This document shows positions 51,888-60,397 of a stretch of 64,000 nt of DNA, one piece after another. The stretch spans positions 558,001-622,000 of the forward strand of contig NZ_FNKL01000001.1 of the NCBI RefSeq assembly GCF_900100115.1, given 5' to 3'. Origin of the DNA: Chryseobacterium soldanellicola (GTDB lineage: Bacteria > Bacteroidota > Bacteroidia > Flavobacteriales > Weeksellaceae). Both the position numbers and the translations under genes were made by a program. Numbering within the stretch: the first letter of the stretch is position 1; every line of letters begins with the position of its first letter. The notes beneath the pieces are model-generated. The model worked only from the letters and a program-made list of their open reading frames with translations. It was not told the DNA's origin and did not search any database.

Positions 51888-52724
51888 ATGAAACTTTTAA
51901 AATACTACACAAAATCACCGGAAGTCACTACACTTTGTGAACTTCTTTATAAACAAGGATATAACATCAAAATTTCAGATTCTTTTTCTCTGGAAGTTGA
52001 TGCAGCCGTGAAAGATTTTCAACGAAAAAACTCTTTAGTCGTAGACGGAATTGTCGGAATGAAAACGTGGACCGTTCTGCTTCAGAAAAATTCAGCTCTG
52101 GCTCCGACAAATTCAGCAGATAAATTCTTAAAAGAAAGTGACTTAATCACTTTTGCAGATCAATATGATCTTGAATTGGCTGCCGTAAAAGCCGTCAACG
52201 AAATTGAAAGCAGCGGAAAAGGATTTTTAATTAATAATAAACCCAAAATTCTTTTTGAAGGACACATTTTCTGGAATGAATTAAAGAAAAGAGGAATTGA
52301 CCCAAATGCCTATTACAACGCCAACCACAAGGATGTTTTATATCCAAAATGGACAAAAATCTATTATCAGGGCGGCGTAAAAGAATACGACAGGCTGAAT
52401 GAAGCTATGACTTTAGCAAACGATCCGAAATTCAGAGAGGCAGCATTGTCTTCTGCTTCGTGGGGAAGTTTTCAGATTATGGGTTTTCATGCAAAACCGC
52501 TTGGATATTCGGACGTAGCCGATTTTGTTGCCAAAATGGAAGTGAATGAAGGGGAACATTTGAAAGCTTTTGGAAAGTTTCTTGAGAAAAACGGACTTTT
52601 AACTCATTTGAGAAATAAAAGTTGGGCAAATTTTGCGAAAGGCTACAACGGCGGAGGCTATAAGCTGAATAAATATGATGAAAAATTAGCAAAAGCTTAT
52701 GCTAAATATTCTAAAACTAATTAA
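51888..52724 (+). CDS. Endolysin-like N-acetylmuramidase with peptidoglycan-binding domain
   Basis: 278 residues. A PG_binding_1-type domain (about 10-65: LEVDAAVKDFQRKNSLVVDGIVG) precedes an N-acetylmuramidase (DUF3380) domain (about 85-270). Candidate catalytic Glu105/Glu107 lie in VNEIESSGKG, and SASWGSFQIMG and FAKGYNGGGY are family marks. The fold cleaves the glycan strand of peptidoglycan. There is no Sec signal, so it must reach its substrate by lysis or a dedicated export route. It shares an AGCCATGAAA start context with the gene at 49790. Confidence 0.92.
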   Translation: MKLLKYYTKSPEVTTLCELLYKQGYNIKISDSFSLEVDAAVKDFQRKNSLVVDGIVGMKTWTVLLQKNSALAPTNSADKFLKESDLITFADQYDLELAAVKAVNEIESSGKGFLINNKPKILFEGHIFWNELKKRGIDPNAYYNANHKDVLYPKWTKIYYQGGVKEYDRLNEAMTLANDPKFREAALSSASWGSFQIMGFHAKPLGYSDVADFVAKMEVNEGEHLKAFGKFLEKNGLLTHLRNKSWANFAKGYNGGGYKLNKYDEKLAKAYAKYSKTN

Positions 52725-52779
52725 CCAATTTATATTTTGACGCATTGTTTAAAGCTCCCTTTGCGTTGAATGATATTTT

Positions 52780-52811
52780 TTCTCCTGCATTTTTTGTGGG
52801 AGTTTTTTTGT
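52780..52811 (+). terminator. Terminator of the muramidase gene
   Basis: CTCCTGC and GTGGGAG pair with G-U matches valid for plus-strand RNA, followed by seven T residues. Confidence 0.72.
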
Positions 52812-52860
52812 TTTTTAAGCACGGATTTCACAGATGATTATGTTATAAGTTATCCACTCC

Positions 52861-52932
52861 GTTTGTCATCCTGGAAGGATCTCAATAACGTGTTCAAAAG
52901 CTTAGTTTAGATCCTTTCAGGATGACAAACAG
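52861..52932 (+). repeat. TTTGTCATCCTG inverted repeat
   Basis: TTTGTCATCCTGGAAGGATCT and AGATCCTTTCAGGATGACAAA are complementary at 20 of 21 positions, the exception being a G-U in plus-strand RNA. It belongs with the repeats at 20757, 53150 and 56000, all ending in ATGACAA. Confidence 0.75.
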
Positions 52933-52974
52933 AGTATTGAATTGGTCGTGATAGATTGAAAAAATAACGAATAC

Positions 52975-53083
52975 CTAGCCCCGATTGGAGCATTTGTTTG
53001 AGCTCATTTTTTTAATTTCGGCGGCGGCTTTGCCGCCGCCGAAATTAAAAAAATAGCGAGTGCGGAAAGCGGGAAAAAGCTTC
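52975..53083 (+). repeat. Palindromic intergenic element, copy 3
   Basis: Flanks almost identical to copies 1 and 2 enclose a perfect 23-bp stem (53006-53028 and 53032-53054) with a TTT loop. The stem sequence differs again except for the ATTTT base and the GGCGGC top. It lies between convergent genes, and no 87-bp unit follows. Confidence 0.88.
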
Positions 53084-53149
53084 TGAAAAAGATGGAAGTT
53101 GGAGGTTGGGTAATGGATGATGGAAGTTTATATGATCGTGGATAGGAGA

Positions 53150-53218
53150 TTCTTCATTCGTCAGAATGACAATCTTTGTGCTATAGATTGCTTCGTTGCT
53201 CACGCTCCTCGCAATGAC
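53150..53218 (+). repeat. ATTCGTCAGAATGACA / ATTGCTTCG...CAATGACA repeats
   Basis: Two short units ending in GAATGACAA and GCAATGACA, with GATTGCTTCGTTGC and GCTCCTCGCAATGAC between. These are the same words as at 20870-20925. Confidence 0.6.
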
Positions 53219-53220
53219 AT

Positions 53221-53256
53221 AAAAAAGAGACTGTCAAATTTGACAGTCTCTTTTAA
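53221..53256 (-). terminator. Terminator of purA
   Basis: AAAGAGACTGTCAAATTTGACAGTCTCTTT is a perfect palindrome with an A/T run on either side, directly after the purA stop codon. Confidence 0.9.
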
Positions 53257-53273
53257 TTTATTTAAAAAATTCC

Positions 53274-54560
53274 TTAGAATAATTCTTTTCTGATAATGTT
53301 TTGGCTTCTTTCGGGACCTACAGAAACTAAGTAAACGTTGATTCCCAAATACTTTTCGATAAATTCGATGTATTTCTGAGCAGTATCAGGAAGTTCGTCG
53401 TAGCTTCTTACTTTTGTTAAATCTTCGTTCCAACCCGGTAGATCTTGGTAAATCGGCTCGTAGTTGTATAATTTTTCTGTTGAAGAAGTGAAATAATCGA
53501 TGATTTTTCCGTCTTCAGTTTTGTAATGCGTAACGATTTTAAGGTTTTCGATTCCTGTAAGAACGTCTAATTTAGTAATCACTAAGTTATTGATACCGTT
53601 GATCATACAAGCATGTTTCAAAGAAACAAGGTCTAACCAACCCGTTCTTCTTGGTCTACCTGTCGTAGCTCCGAACTCACCTCCGATCTGTCTGATTTTC
53701 TCACCTAATTCGTTGTCCAATTCAGAAGGGAACGGTCCGTTTCCAACTCTTGTGCAGTATGCTTTGGCAACACCGATAAGGTTTTGAAGGGATGTTGGCG
53801 GAACACCGGCTCCTGTACAAACTCCTCCTGTAGATGGAGAAGATGAAGTTACGTAAGGATATGTTCCGAAGTCAATGTCTAGCATCAACGCCTGAGCGCC
53901 TTCGAATAAAACGTTTTTACCGTCTCTGATGGCTTCGTTCAATTCAACTTCTGTATCTACGATTCTGTGTTGAAGCTGTTTTCCGATCTCTAAAAATTCG
54001 TTGTAAATTTCTTCAACGTCTAATGTCGGTTTTCCGTAATATTTTTCGAAAAGAGAGTTTTTAACTTTTAAGTTTTTCTCAATTTTATCTCTTAAAATCT
54101 CAGGATTCAAAAGATCTACCATTCTGATACCGATTCTTGCGATCTTATCTTCATAGCACGGTCCGATTCCTTTTTTGGTCGTTCCGATCTGCGTTCCTCC
54201 ATGTTCTTCTTCACGGTAAGTATCCAAAAGAATGTGGTAAGGCATGATGACATGCGCTCTTCTGCTGATAAAGATGTGGTCTGTTCTTAGGCCTTTACTC
54301 TCGATCTGACCTACTTCTCTAATGAAAGATTTAGGATTTACCACTACTCCATTCGCAATGATACACTTCCCTTTGCACTGTAGAACTCCTGAAGGAAGAA
54401 GGTGTAAAACAAATTTCTCTTCACCCACATAAACCGTGTGACCAGCGTTGTCTCCTCCTTGGAAACGAACAACATAATCCGATTTTGCCGATAAAACATC
54501 CGTGATTTTTCCTTTACCTTCATCTCCGTATTGAAGACCTACAACTACGTAAGTTGACAT
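53274..54560 (-). CDS. purA: Adenylosuccinate synthetase
   Basis: 428 residues, full length. GDEGKGKITD near the N-terminus is the GTP-binding loop, GGDNAGHT follows, and QIGTTKKGIGP is the PurA signature with its catalytic Lys. GATTGRPRRTGW forms the late substrate site. It joins IMP and aspartate in AMP synthesis. hpt and adk lie a few kb away but are not co-transcribed with it. Its promoter lies at 54587-54617. Confidence 0.98.
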   Translation of the reverse strand: MSTYVVVGLQYGDEGKGKITDVLSAKSDYVVRFQGGDNAGHTVYVGEEKFVLHLLPSGVLQCKGKCIIANGVVVNPKSFIREVGQIESKGLRTDHIFISRRAHVIMPYHILLDTYREEEHGGTQIGTTKKGIGPCYEDKIARIGIRMVDLLNPEILRDKIEKNLKVKNSLFEKYYGKPTLDVEEIYNEFLEIGKQLQHRIVDTEVELNEAIRDGKNVLFEGAQALMLDIDFGTYPYVTSSSPSTGGVCTGAGVPPTSLQNLIGVAKAYCTRVGNGPFPSELDNELGEKIRQIGGEFGATTGRPRRTGWLDLVSLKHACMINGINNLVITKLDVLTGIENLKIVTHYKTEDGKIIDYFTSSTEKLYNYEPIYQDLPGWNEDLTKVRSYDELPDTAQKYIEFIEKYLGINVYLVSVGPERSQNIIRKELF

Positions 54561-54586
54561 ATTTTACTTTTGTTTTTAGATTCATG

Positions 54587-54617
54587 CAAAATTACTTTTA
54601 AAAAATTGGGTGGGCAA
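54587..54617 (-). promoter_or_regulatory. purA promoter
   Basis: The minus strand reads TTG (54615-54617), 20 bp, TAATTTTG (54587-54594), 26 bp before the start codon. Confidence 0.68.
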
Positions 54618-54681
54618 ATTTGTGGTGGATTTTATTTTTGGATACTGTAAAGAAAAAAAACATTCCTCTTGAAAAATAGTT

Positions 54682-54711
54682 TTGAATAAGTACCAAGAAT
54701 TGGTATCTTTG
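54682..54711 (+). promoter_or_regulatory. parDE promoter with overlapping operator
   Basis: TTG (54682-54684), 19 bp, TATCTTTG (54704-54711) is a full consensus promoter 16 bp before the antitoxin ATG. The palindrome TACCAA-GAA-TTGGTA (54691-54705) fills the spacer and overlaps the TA of the -7 box, as expected for an autorepressor site. Confidence 0.78.
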
Positions 54712-54727
54712 ATTTAAAATTAAAATA

Positions 54728-54979
54728 ATGGCAAAAAACACATCCATATTATTAGGCGATTATTTCGATAATTTTATTAATCAACAAATTAAATCTGGGA
54801 AATATTCTTCTGCAAGTGAGGTGATCAGAACAGCTTTAAGAATGTTTGAATATGAAGAATCTAAGAAATCAGAATTAGTCAATGAATTAAAAAAAGGTGA
54901 AAAATCCGGATTTGTTGAGAATTTTGACCGTAAAGAGTTTCTGAAAAGTCTACATCAAAAACATTCTGCTGACTCATGA
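54728..54979 (+). CDS. parD: ParD-type antitoxin
   Basis: 83 residues. The N-terminal ribbon-helix-helix domain (SILLGDYFDNFINQQIKSGKYSSASEVIRTALRMFE in sequence) is the ParD/CopG DNA-binding fold. The charged C-terminal tail would wrap the toxin. It overlaps the toxin gene by 4 bp (ATGA), and a palindromic operator lies in its promoter. The name follows the family. Confidence 0.93.
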   Translation: MAKNTSILLGDYFDNFINQQIKSGKYSSASEVIRTALRMFEYEESKKSELVNELKKGEKSGFVENFDRKEFLKSLHQKHSADS

Positions 54980-55275
54980 AATACAGAATCAGTAAAGAGG
55001 CATTAAATGATTTAGAAAAAATTTGGTTATATACTTTTGAAATCTGGTCGAAAGAACAGGCAGACCATTATTTTGACTTACTTATGGATGAAATTGAATA
55101 TTTATCTGAAAATCCGAAATCTGGAAAAGATTACAATGAAATCAGAAAAGAATATTTTCGTTCGAGAGTAAAATCACATTTTATCTTTTATAAAATTAAT
55201 TTAAAAAATGAAGAAATTGAAATCATCAGAATTCTTCATCAACAAATGGATATTTCATCTAGATTGGATGAATGA
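54976..55275 (+). CDS. parE: ParE/RelE-type toxin
   Basis: 99 residues, the usual size. The N-terminus MKYRISKEALNDLEKIWLY and the end EIEIIRILHQQMD are typical of ParE toxins (a two-helix hairpin, then a beta sheet). Classical ParE poisons DNA gyrase; here the target is inferred from family only. Translationally coupled to the antitoxin by the ATGA overlap. Confidence 0.93.
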   Translation: MKYRISKEALNDLEKIWLYTFEIWSKEQADHYFDLLMDEIEYLSENPKSGKDYNEIRKEYFRSRVKSHFIFYKINLKNEEIEIIRILHQQMDISSRLDE

Positions 55276-55395
55276 TTATATTCTTCTTGAAAACCTTTTA
55301 ATATTAATTTATTTCTGATCTTTATCCATTCACCTATTTTTCAAATTATCTTATATTTGATTGTCAATTATAACAAAAAAACACACTAAAAAATT

Positions 55396-55986
55396 ATGAA
55401 CAAAAAATTAAAATTTCTCGCAACTTTATCATTATTCATAACTCTTTCTTTAAATGCTCAAAACAAAGTGACTGATTATTTGAATATTTCTGGTCCTATC
55501 AAAATTGATAATAAGACCTATAATTTAGCATGGAGTTCTCATCCAAATGAAAATTATTATAAACAAGAATACTTAGCTTCAAATGAGAATATCGAAAAAT
55601 ATAATACATTAATTATGATTGATTTTGTGAAGGGAGATTTCAAACTTGAAGATGCAGTTAATCAAAAAGTAAGTGAACTTGAAAAAATGAAGGAATCAAA
55701 CCCGATCATAAATTATAAAACCTATGAAAATAATGGGGAATATATTTTAGATTTTCTTATCACTGAAAATTCAAAAGATGGAAAAGAAATATTAATCGCA
55801 GAAAGAAATGTGTACCATTATAAGCTTATCACAGATGGTAAAAATAAAGGAATATTACTTTTTGGGATAAGTGAGAGAGGTTACAAGGAAAATATAGAGC
55901 AATTTTTCAACAATCTAAAAGATAATTCATCTAAACTAATAGAAGCGATTGGAAATTACAAACTACCGAATGTTGAATTAAAATAA
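55396..55986 (+). CDS. Secreted hypothetical protein
   Basis: 196 residues with a signal peptide ending near TLSLNAQ. The mature part is rich in Asn, Lys and Glu, with alternating strand- and helix-like stretches (IEKYNTLIMIDFVKGDFKLEDAVNQ). No Cys and no sorting domain. I do not recognise the family. It and the toxin-antitoxin pair form an AT-rich patch between purA and the ABC-F gene, which may be accessory DNA. Confidence 0.7.
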   Translation: MNKKLKFLATLSLFITLSLNAQNKVTDYLNISGPIKIDNKTYNLAWSSHPNENYYKQEYLASNENIEKYNTLIMIDFVKGDFKLEDAVNQKVSELEKMKESNPIINYKTYENNGEYILDFLITENSKDGKEILIAERNVYHYKLITDGKNKGILLFGISERGYKENIEQFFNNLKDNSSKLIEAIGNYKLPNVELK

Positions 55987-55999
55987 AAATTATCATTCC

Positions 56000-56060
56000 A
56001 TAGAAGTTTAAACTATCTTTTTCAACTTATTATAGTTCAGAATCCTACGGAATGACAAAA
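56000..56060 (+). repeat. CATTCC / GGAATGACAAA inverted repeat
   Basis: ATCATTCCATAGAAG on the left and AATCCTACGGAATGACAAA on the right are partly complementary around AACTAT / ATAGTT. It is the same family as at 20757. Confidence 0.55.
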
Positions 56061-56079
56061 AATATTTAAAAATGTGTGA

Positions 56080-57669
56080 TTAGTCCAAGACAACCTCATT
56101 CTCCACCCCAATCTCCTCCAAAAAAAACCCATCATGCGAAATCACAACCAAAGTTCCATGATAATCTTTAATAGAATTCGTGAGAATTTCCACGTTTTGA
56201 AGGTCTAAATTATTCGTCGGTTCATCGAGAATAATCATATCCGGAGCTTTATTGCTGATGGAAAGTCCACACAGAAGAAGTCGCAGCCGTTCTCCGCCGC
56301 TCAGAACATCACACTTTTTGTCCCAGCTTTCTTTTCCGAATAAAAATCGTGATAATAAAGTTTTCACTTCCGATTCCTGCAACGCATTATCGTTGAACTG
56401 TTGGGCAAAATCATAAATCGTCCAACTTTTATCAATCAAAGAATATTCCTGATCAATATAAATTGTCTGAAAATCTGACCGCGAAATTTTCCCGACAGAA
56501 GGTCGCAAATCTCCCAACAACAGCTTGATTAACGTCGTTTTCCCCGAACCATTGGAGCCTTTGATAGAAATTCTGTCACCGCTTCGGATTTCAAGATTGA
56601 GGTTTTCTTTCCACAGATTTTCATCATCATATTTGAAATTAATTTCCGTCCCCGAAATCAAGATTTTCCCCGAATGCAGATTTGAATCATTGAAATTCAC
56701 TTTCATCTGATCTGCATTTCTTACAGATGAACGCAAATCCCGCAAATCACCGGAAATATCATTGATTTTCTCGGCATGAATCCCTTTTAATTTCGAAGAA
56801 TTTTTCTCAGCATTGTTTCTCAAAGTATTCATCATAATTCTCGCCACACCCGATTTTTCCTGCTTTTGTTTTCCTCTTGCATCGAGCTTTTGCTTTCGTT
56901 CAAGCGTTTCACGTTCTTTTTCTTTGGCTTTTTTTAAAGCGCGTTCTTTTGAGTGAATATCGTTTTGTAGTGCTTCATTTTCAATTTCTTTTTGTTCGGC
57001 ATAAAAATCAAAATTTCCGCCATAGGTCGAAATTCCTTGATTGCTTAATTCAAAAATTGTATCGACCAAATTCAACAAAGTTCGGTCATGACTGACAATC
57101 ACAACCGTTGAATTCGTCTTTTCAATAAAATCATACAACAGGTTTCGACCATCAAGATCGAGATGATTGGTTGGTTCGTCCAATAAAATAATTTCAGGTT
57201 GATTGATTTGAATTCCTGCCAGAAAAACCTTTGTTTTTTGTCCGCCACTCAGGTTTTCCAATGTATGATTTAGATCTAAATTTTCAAGTTTCCAGTGCTG
57301 TAAAGCAATTTGACAGCGTTCTTCGATGTCCCAGTCATCATTTAAAACTTCAAAATAAATTTCATCCACTTCGCCATTTGTTATTTTTTGAAGTGCTTCT
57401 AGTTTTTTGTTAATTTTTAAACATTCTGCGACCGTCAGATGATTAAAATTCCCAAACATCTGCGGAACATAGAAAATATCACCTTGAATATTGATATTTC
57501 CTTCCAAAGGTTCAATTTCGTTTGCTATGATTTTCAGCAGGGTAGATTTTCCCATGCCGTTGCTTCCGACCAAAGCCGATTTGGTATGAGTTGGTATCGT
57601 TAAATTAATAGAATTAAACAGCAGATTCCCTGCCGGAAACCCAAAGGATATATTGTGTAGAAAAAGCAT
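56080..57669 (-). CDS. ABC-F family ATPase
   Basis: 529 residues from 57669 (MLFLHNISFGFPAGNLLF). The longer start at 57705 adds 12 residues. Two ABC domains without membrane segments: GSNGMGKSTLL, LSGGQKT and LLDEPTNHLD in the first; GSNGSGKTTLI, LSGGERL and ILDEPTNNLD in the second. A charged coiled linker joins them (KALKKAKEKERETLERKQKL type). ABC-F proteins act on the ribosome, in translation or antibiotic protection. Its leader is about 100 nt and contains a hairpin. Confidence 0.92.
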   Translation of the reverse strand: MLFLHNISFGFPAGNLLFNSINLTIPTHTKSALVGSNGMGKSTLLKIIANEIEPLEGNINIQGDIFYVPQMFGNFNHLTVAECLKINKKLEALQKITNGEVDEIYFEVLNDDWDIEERCQIALQHWKLENLDLNHTLENLSGGQKTKVFLAGIQINQPEIILLDEPTNHLDLDGRNLLYDFIEKTNSTVVIVSHDRTLLNLVDTIFELSNQGISTYGGNFDFYAEQKEIENEALQNDIHSKERALKKAKEKERETLERKQKLDARGKQKQEKSGVARIMMNTLRNNAEKNSSKLKGIHAEKINDISGDLRDLRSSVRNADQMKVNFNDSNLHSGKILISGTEINFKYDDENLWKENLNLEIRSGDRISIKGSNGSGKTTLIKLLLGDLRPSVGKISRSDFQTIYIDQEYSLIDKSWTIYDFAQQFNDNALQESEVKTLLSRFLFGKESWDKKCDVLSGGERLRLLLCGLSISNKAPDMIILDEPTNNLDLQNVEILTNSIKDYHGTLVVISHDGFFLEEIGVENEVVLD

Positions 57670-57997
57670 GATTTCTTTCTTAATAAGGTTAAACTTCAAT
57701 AACATTTTCGTTATTGTTCAATTAAATCTTAAAGAAATTGTATCCTACATTATCGTTTTGGGCTTTGTGAATTGCAAAGGTAATAATTTTTGATTATTTA
57801 AAATTATTATTTCCCATCGGGTTTCACCCAATTCTATTGTTGTTTCGCCACTTCGTGGCTCATTAAGATAGATTCAAAATCAAAATACGTAAAAACTCCG
57901 CAACACAGAAAAGTATAAATCCTTAAAATGCAATCCCCTCAAACTCATAAAAAACTTTCATCAAAAATCCGTAACTTTGCCGCCTACTAAAAATTTT
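57670..57997. other. Divergent region between ABC-F and hpt genes
   Basis: 328 bp without a gene. On the minus strand TACCTTTG (57775-57782) is a -7 match for the ABC-F gene. CAATAAC / GTTATTG (57697-57703, 57710-57716) can form a hairpin in its leader. On the plus strand TAACTTTG (57972-57979) is the hpt -7 element. Confidence 0.55.
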
Positions 57998-58552
57998 ATG
58001 GAAAGTATTAAAGTTCACGACAAAACTTTTGTTCCTTATTTGGAGGACGCCGAAATTCAGGAGATTGTAAAAGCGACAGCTTTAAAAATTTATGAAGATT
58101 ATAAGGACGAAGTTCCTGTTTTCATTGGTGTGCTGAACGGCGTTATCATGTTCTTCTCAGACCTTTTGAAGCATTATCCGGGACCTTGTGAGATTGTATT
58201 TATCCAGATGAGCTCTTACGCAGGAACCGAATCTACGGGAATCGTTTACCAGAAAATGGAACTGACAAAAGATGTAAAAGACCGTCACATTATCCTGGTA
58301 GAAGATATTGTGGATACAGGAAATACCGTTGAGAGCCTTTTTAAATATTTTAACGAAACGCAACGTCCGAAATCTGTAAAAATCGCTTCTTTCCTATTAA
58401 AGCCTGAGGTTTATAAGAAAGATTTCAAGCTGGATTATATCGGAAAGGAAATTCCAAACAAATTTGTTTTGGGCTACGGATTGGATTACGATGAATTAGG
58501 TAGAAATTTACCTAATCTGTATCAATTGGAAGAAGGACAAATCAATCATTAG
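57998..58552 (+). CDS. hpt: Hypoxanthine phosphoribosyltransferase
   Basis: 184 residues from ATG 57998. A start at 57977 would fall inside the TAACTTTG promoter box. The PRPP-binding motif is HIILVEDIVDTGNTVESL near 95-112. The early VFIGVLNGVIMF and the late LGYGLDYDELGRNLP complete the family pattern. It salvages hypoxanthine (and often guanine) to IMP. adk and obg follow on the same strand. Confidence 0.96.
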   Translation: MESIKVHDKTFVPYLEDAEIQEIVKATALKIYEDYKDEVPVFIGVLNGVIMFFSDLLKHYPGPCEIVFIQMSSYAGTESTGIVYQKMELTKDVKDRHIILVEDIVDTGNTVESLFKYFNETQRPKSVKIASFLLKPEVYKKDFKLDYIGKEIPNKFVLGYGLDYDELGRNLPNLYQLEEGQINH

Positions 58553-58567
58553 ATTGCCTATAGCTAT

Positions 58568-58648
58568 TAGCTACTGGCTTTTAGCTTTAAATATTAAATC
58601 GAAAAAAAGTAAAATATTAACTAAATTAAAGCTAGAAGCAAGAAGCCA
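58568..58648. repeat. Inverted repeat between hpt and adk
   Basis: TAGCTACTGGCTTTTAGCTTTA (58568, given in parts) and TAAAGCTAGAAGCAAGAAGCCA (58627) are partly complementary, with AATATTAA / TTAATATT words in the loop. It probably forms an RNA stem in the intergenic transcript. Confidence 0.5.
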
Positions 58649-58678
58649 ACCGCCAATTGCCAAAAGCACTTCAAAATT

Positions 58679-59257
58679 ATGATAAACATTGTTCTGTTCG
58701 GCCCTCCAGGAAGTGGAAAAGGAACTCAAGCTCAGAATCTGATCGAAAAATTTAATTTAAAGCAAATCTCAACAGGTGATCTTTTCAGATTTAACATGAA
58801 AAATGATACCGAACTTGGGAAACTGGCAAAATCATACATCGATAAAGGAGAATTGGTTCCGGATCAGGTAACGACAGATATGCTGATTGACGAGATCAGA
58901 AAGCCGACCGATGCTGCAGGATTTATTTTCGACGGATATCCAAGAACTGCGGTGCAGACAGAAGCGTTGGAAAAAATCGTAAAAGAAGAGCTCAATGATG
59001 AGATTGATGTTTGTCTTTCATTGATTGTTGAAGATTCAATTTTAGTTGAAAGATTACTGAAAAGAGGAGAAATCAGCGGAAGATCTGACGACAGCAATGT
59101 AGAAATTATCGAAAATAGAATTAAAGAATACTACGCAAAAACTGCCGAAGTTGCCGAATTGTATAAGCAGCAGGGCAAATATGTAGAGATCAACGGGGTT
59201 GGCGAAATCAACGAAATCTCTGAAAAGCTTTTTGCTGAAGTAGAAAAAATAAAATAA
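58679..59257 (+). CDS. adk: Adenylate kinase
   Basis: 192 residues, the short form without a zinc LID insertion. The P-loop GPPGSGKGT lies at about 8-16, then ISTGDLFRFN and the signature FIFDGYPRTAVQ. RGEISGRSDD forms the LID arginine region. It interconverts AMP, ADP and ATP. It lies between hpt and obg, each separated by a repeat-containing gap. Confidence 0.97.
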   Translation: MINIVLFGPPGSGKGTQAQNLIEKFNLKQISTGDLFRFNMKNDTELGKLAKSYIDKGELVPDQVTTDMLIDEIRKPTDAAGFIFDGYPRTAVQTEALEKIVKEELNDEIDVCLSLIVEDSILVERLLKRGEISGRSDDSNVEIIENRIKEYYAKTAEVAELYKQQGKYVEINGVGEINEISEKLFAEVEKIK

Positions 59258-59261
59258 GGAA

Positions 59262-59334
59262 TTAGGGCTTAGGTATTAGGTAATAGATATTTACGCTAAA
59301 ACCTGAGCTCTAAGCCCTACATCCTAAGCCCTAA
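59262..59334. repeat. TTAGGGCTTAGG inverted repeat between adk and obg
   Basis: Perfect 12-bp arms TTAGGGCTTAGG (59262-59273) and CCTAAGCCCTAA (59323-59334). The whole 81-bp gap is built from TTAGG-like words. Confidence 0.7.
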
Positions 59335-59338
59335 AATT

Positions 59339-60322
59339 ATGTCAAATTTTGTAGATTACGTAAAGATTCATTGTAAAAGCGGCCATGGTGGTGCAGGTTC
59401 TGCGCATCTTCGCCGTGAAAAATATATTCCGAAAGGTGGCCCTGATGGGGGAGACGGAGGCCGGGGCGGTCACGTTATCATGAAAGGAAATGCCAATGAA
59501 TGGACTTTACTTCCCCTTCGGTACACCCGTCACGTAAAAGCTGAACGCGGTGAAAACGGAGGAAAAAACCAATTAACAGGAGCTTACGGAGCGGATGTTT
59601 ATATTGAGGTTCCGATCGGGACTATTGCTAAGAATGAAGAAGGAGAAATTATCGGTGAAATCCTTGAAGACGGCCAGGAAATCATCCTGATGGAAGGTGG
59701 AATGGGCGGAAAAGGAAATGAGCATTTTAAATCTTCTACCAACCAGACTCCCAGATTCGCACAACCGGGAATGGACGGCCAGGAAGGTTATGTTGTTTTC
59801 GAGCTTAAAATTTTGGCTGATGTAGGATTGGTAGGTTTCCCGAATGCCGGCAAGTCTACTCTTTTAGCGTCTGTCTCTGCTGCAAAACCGAAAATTGCGA
59901 ATTATGCATTTACGACTTTAACGCCTAATTTAGGAATCGTGGATTACAGAAATTATAAATCTTTTGTAATGGCTGATATTCCGGGGATTATTGAAGGTGC
60001 AGCGGAAGGAAAAGGTCTCGGACACAGATTTTTAAGACATATTGAAAGAAATTCGATCTTATTATTTTTAATTCCGGCTGATTCTGAAAGTCATTTCCAG
60101 GAATTTAAGATTTTAGAAAACGAATTGAAAGAATATAATCCTGAATTACTGGATAAAGATTTTATTATTTCGATTTCAAAATCCGATCTTTTGGATGAGG
60201 AACTGCGAAAAGAAGTCGCAGCAGAATTCCCTGAAAACAGAAAGCCGTTATTTTTCTCCGGAGTTACCAGCGAAGGTTTAATGGAACTGAAGGATGCTAT
60301 CTGGAAGAAGCTTCACGGATAA
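59339..60322 (+). CDS. obgE: Obg family GTPase
   Basis: 327 residues. The N-terminal Obg glycine-rich fold ([18 protein letters not shown] and others) precedes the GTPase domain with [11 protein letters not shown] (G1), [10 protein letters not shown] (G3) and SKSD (G4). There is no C-terminal extension. It assists large-subunit ribosome assembly and responds to nutrient state. It ends at a strong terminator. Confidence 0.97.
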   Translation: MSNFVDYVKIHCKSGHGGAGSAHLRREKYIPKGGPDGGDGGRGGHVIMKGNANEWTLLPLRYTRHVKAERGENGGKNQLTGAYGADVYIEVPIGTIAKNEEGEIIGEILEDGQEIILMEGGMGGKGNEHFKSSTNQTPRFAQPGMDGQEGYVVFELKILADVGLVGFPNAGKSTLLASVSAAKPKIANYAFTTLTPNLGIVDYRNYKSFVMADIPGIIEGAAEGKGLGHRFLRHIERNSILLFLIPADSESHFQEFKILENELKEYNPELLDKDFIISISKSDLLDEELRKEVAAEFPENRKPLFFSGVTSEGLMELKDAIWKKLHG

Positions 60323-60342
60323 AATTCATGCATATAAAAATT

Positions 60343-60374
60343 AAAAGGAGAAACATGTGCGTTTCTCCTTTTTT
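60343..60374 (+). terminator. Terminator of obg
   Basis: AAAAGGAGAAAC and GTTTCTCCTTTT form a perfect stem around ATGTGC, followed by a T run. Confidence 0.92.
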
Positions 60375-60397
60375 ATGATTAAACTTTAGAATTACAA

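Noticed and set aside
52849..52857. Additional DnaA box (TTATCCACT)
   Set aside because: It is a single 8-of-9 match inside a repeat-rich gap with no partner box.
54728..55986. Genomic island with mobile element
   Set aside because: The patch is AT-rich and has a toxin-antitoxin pair, but no integrase, tRNA junction or flanking direct repeat is visible.
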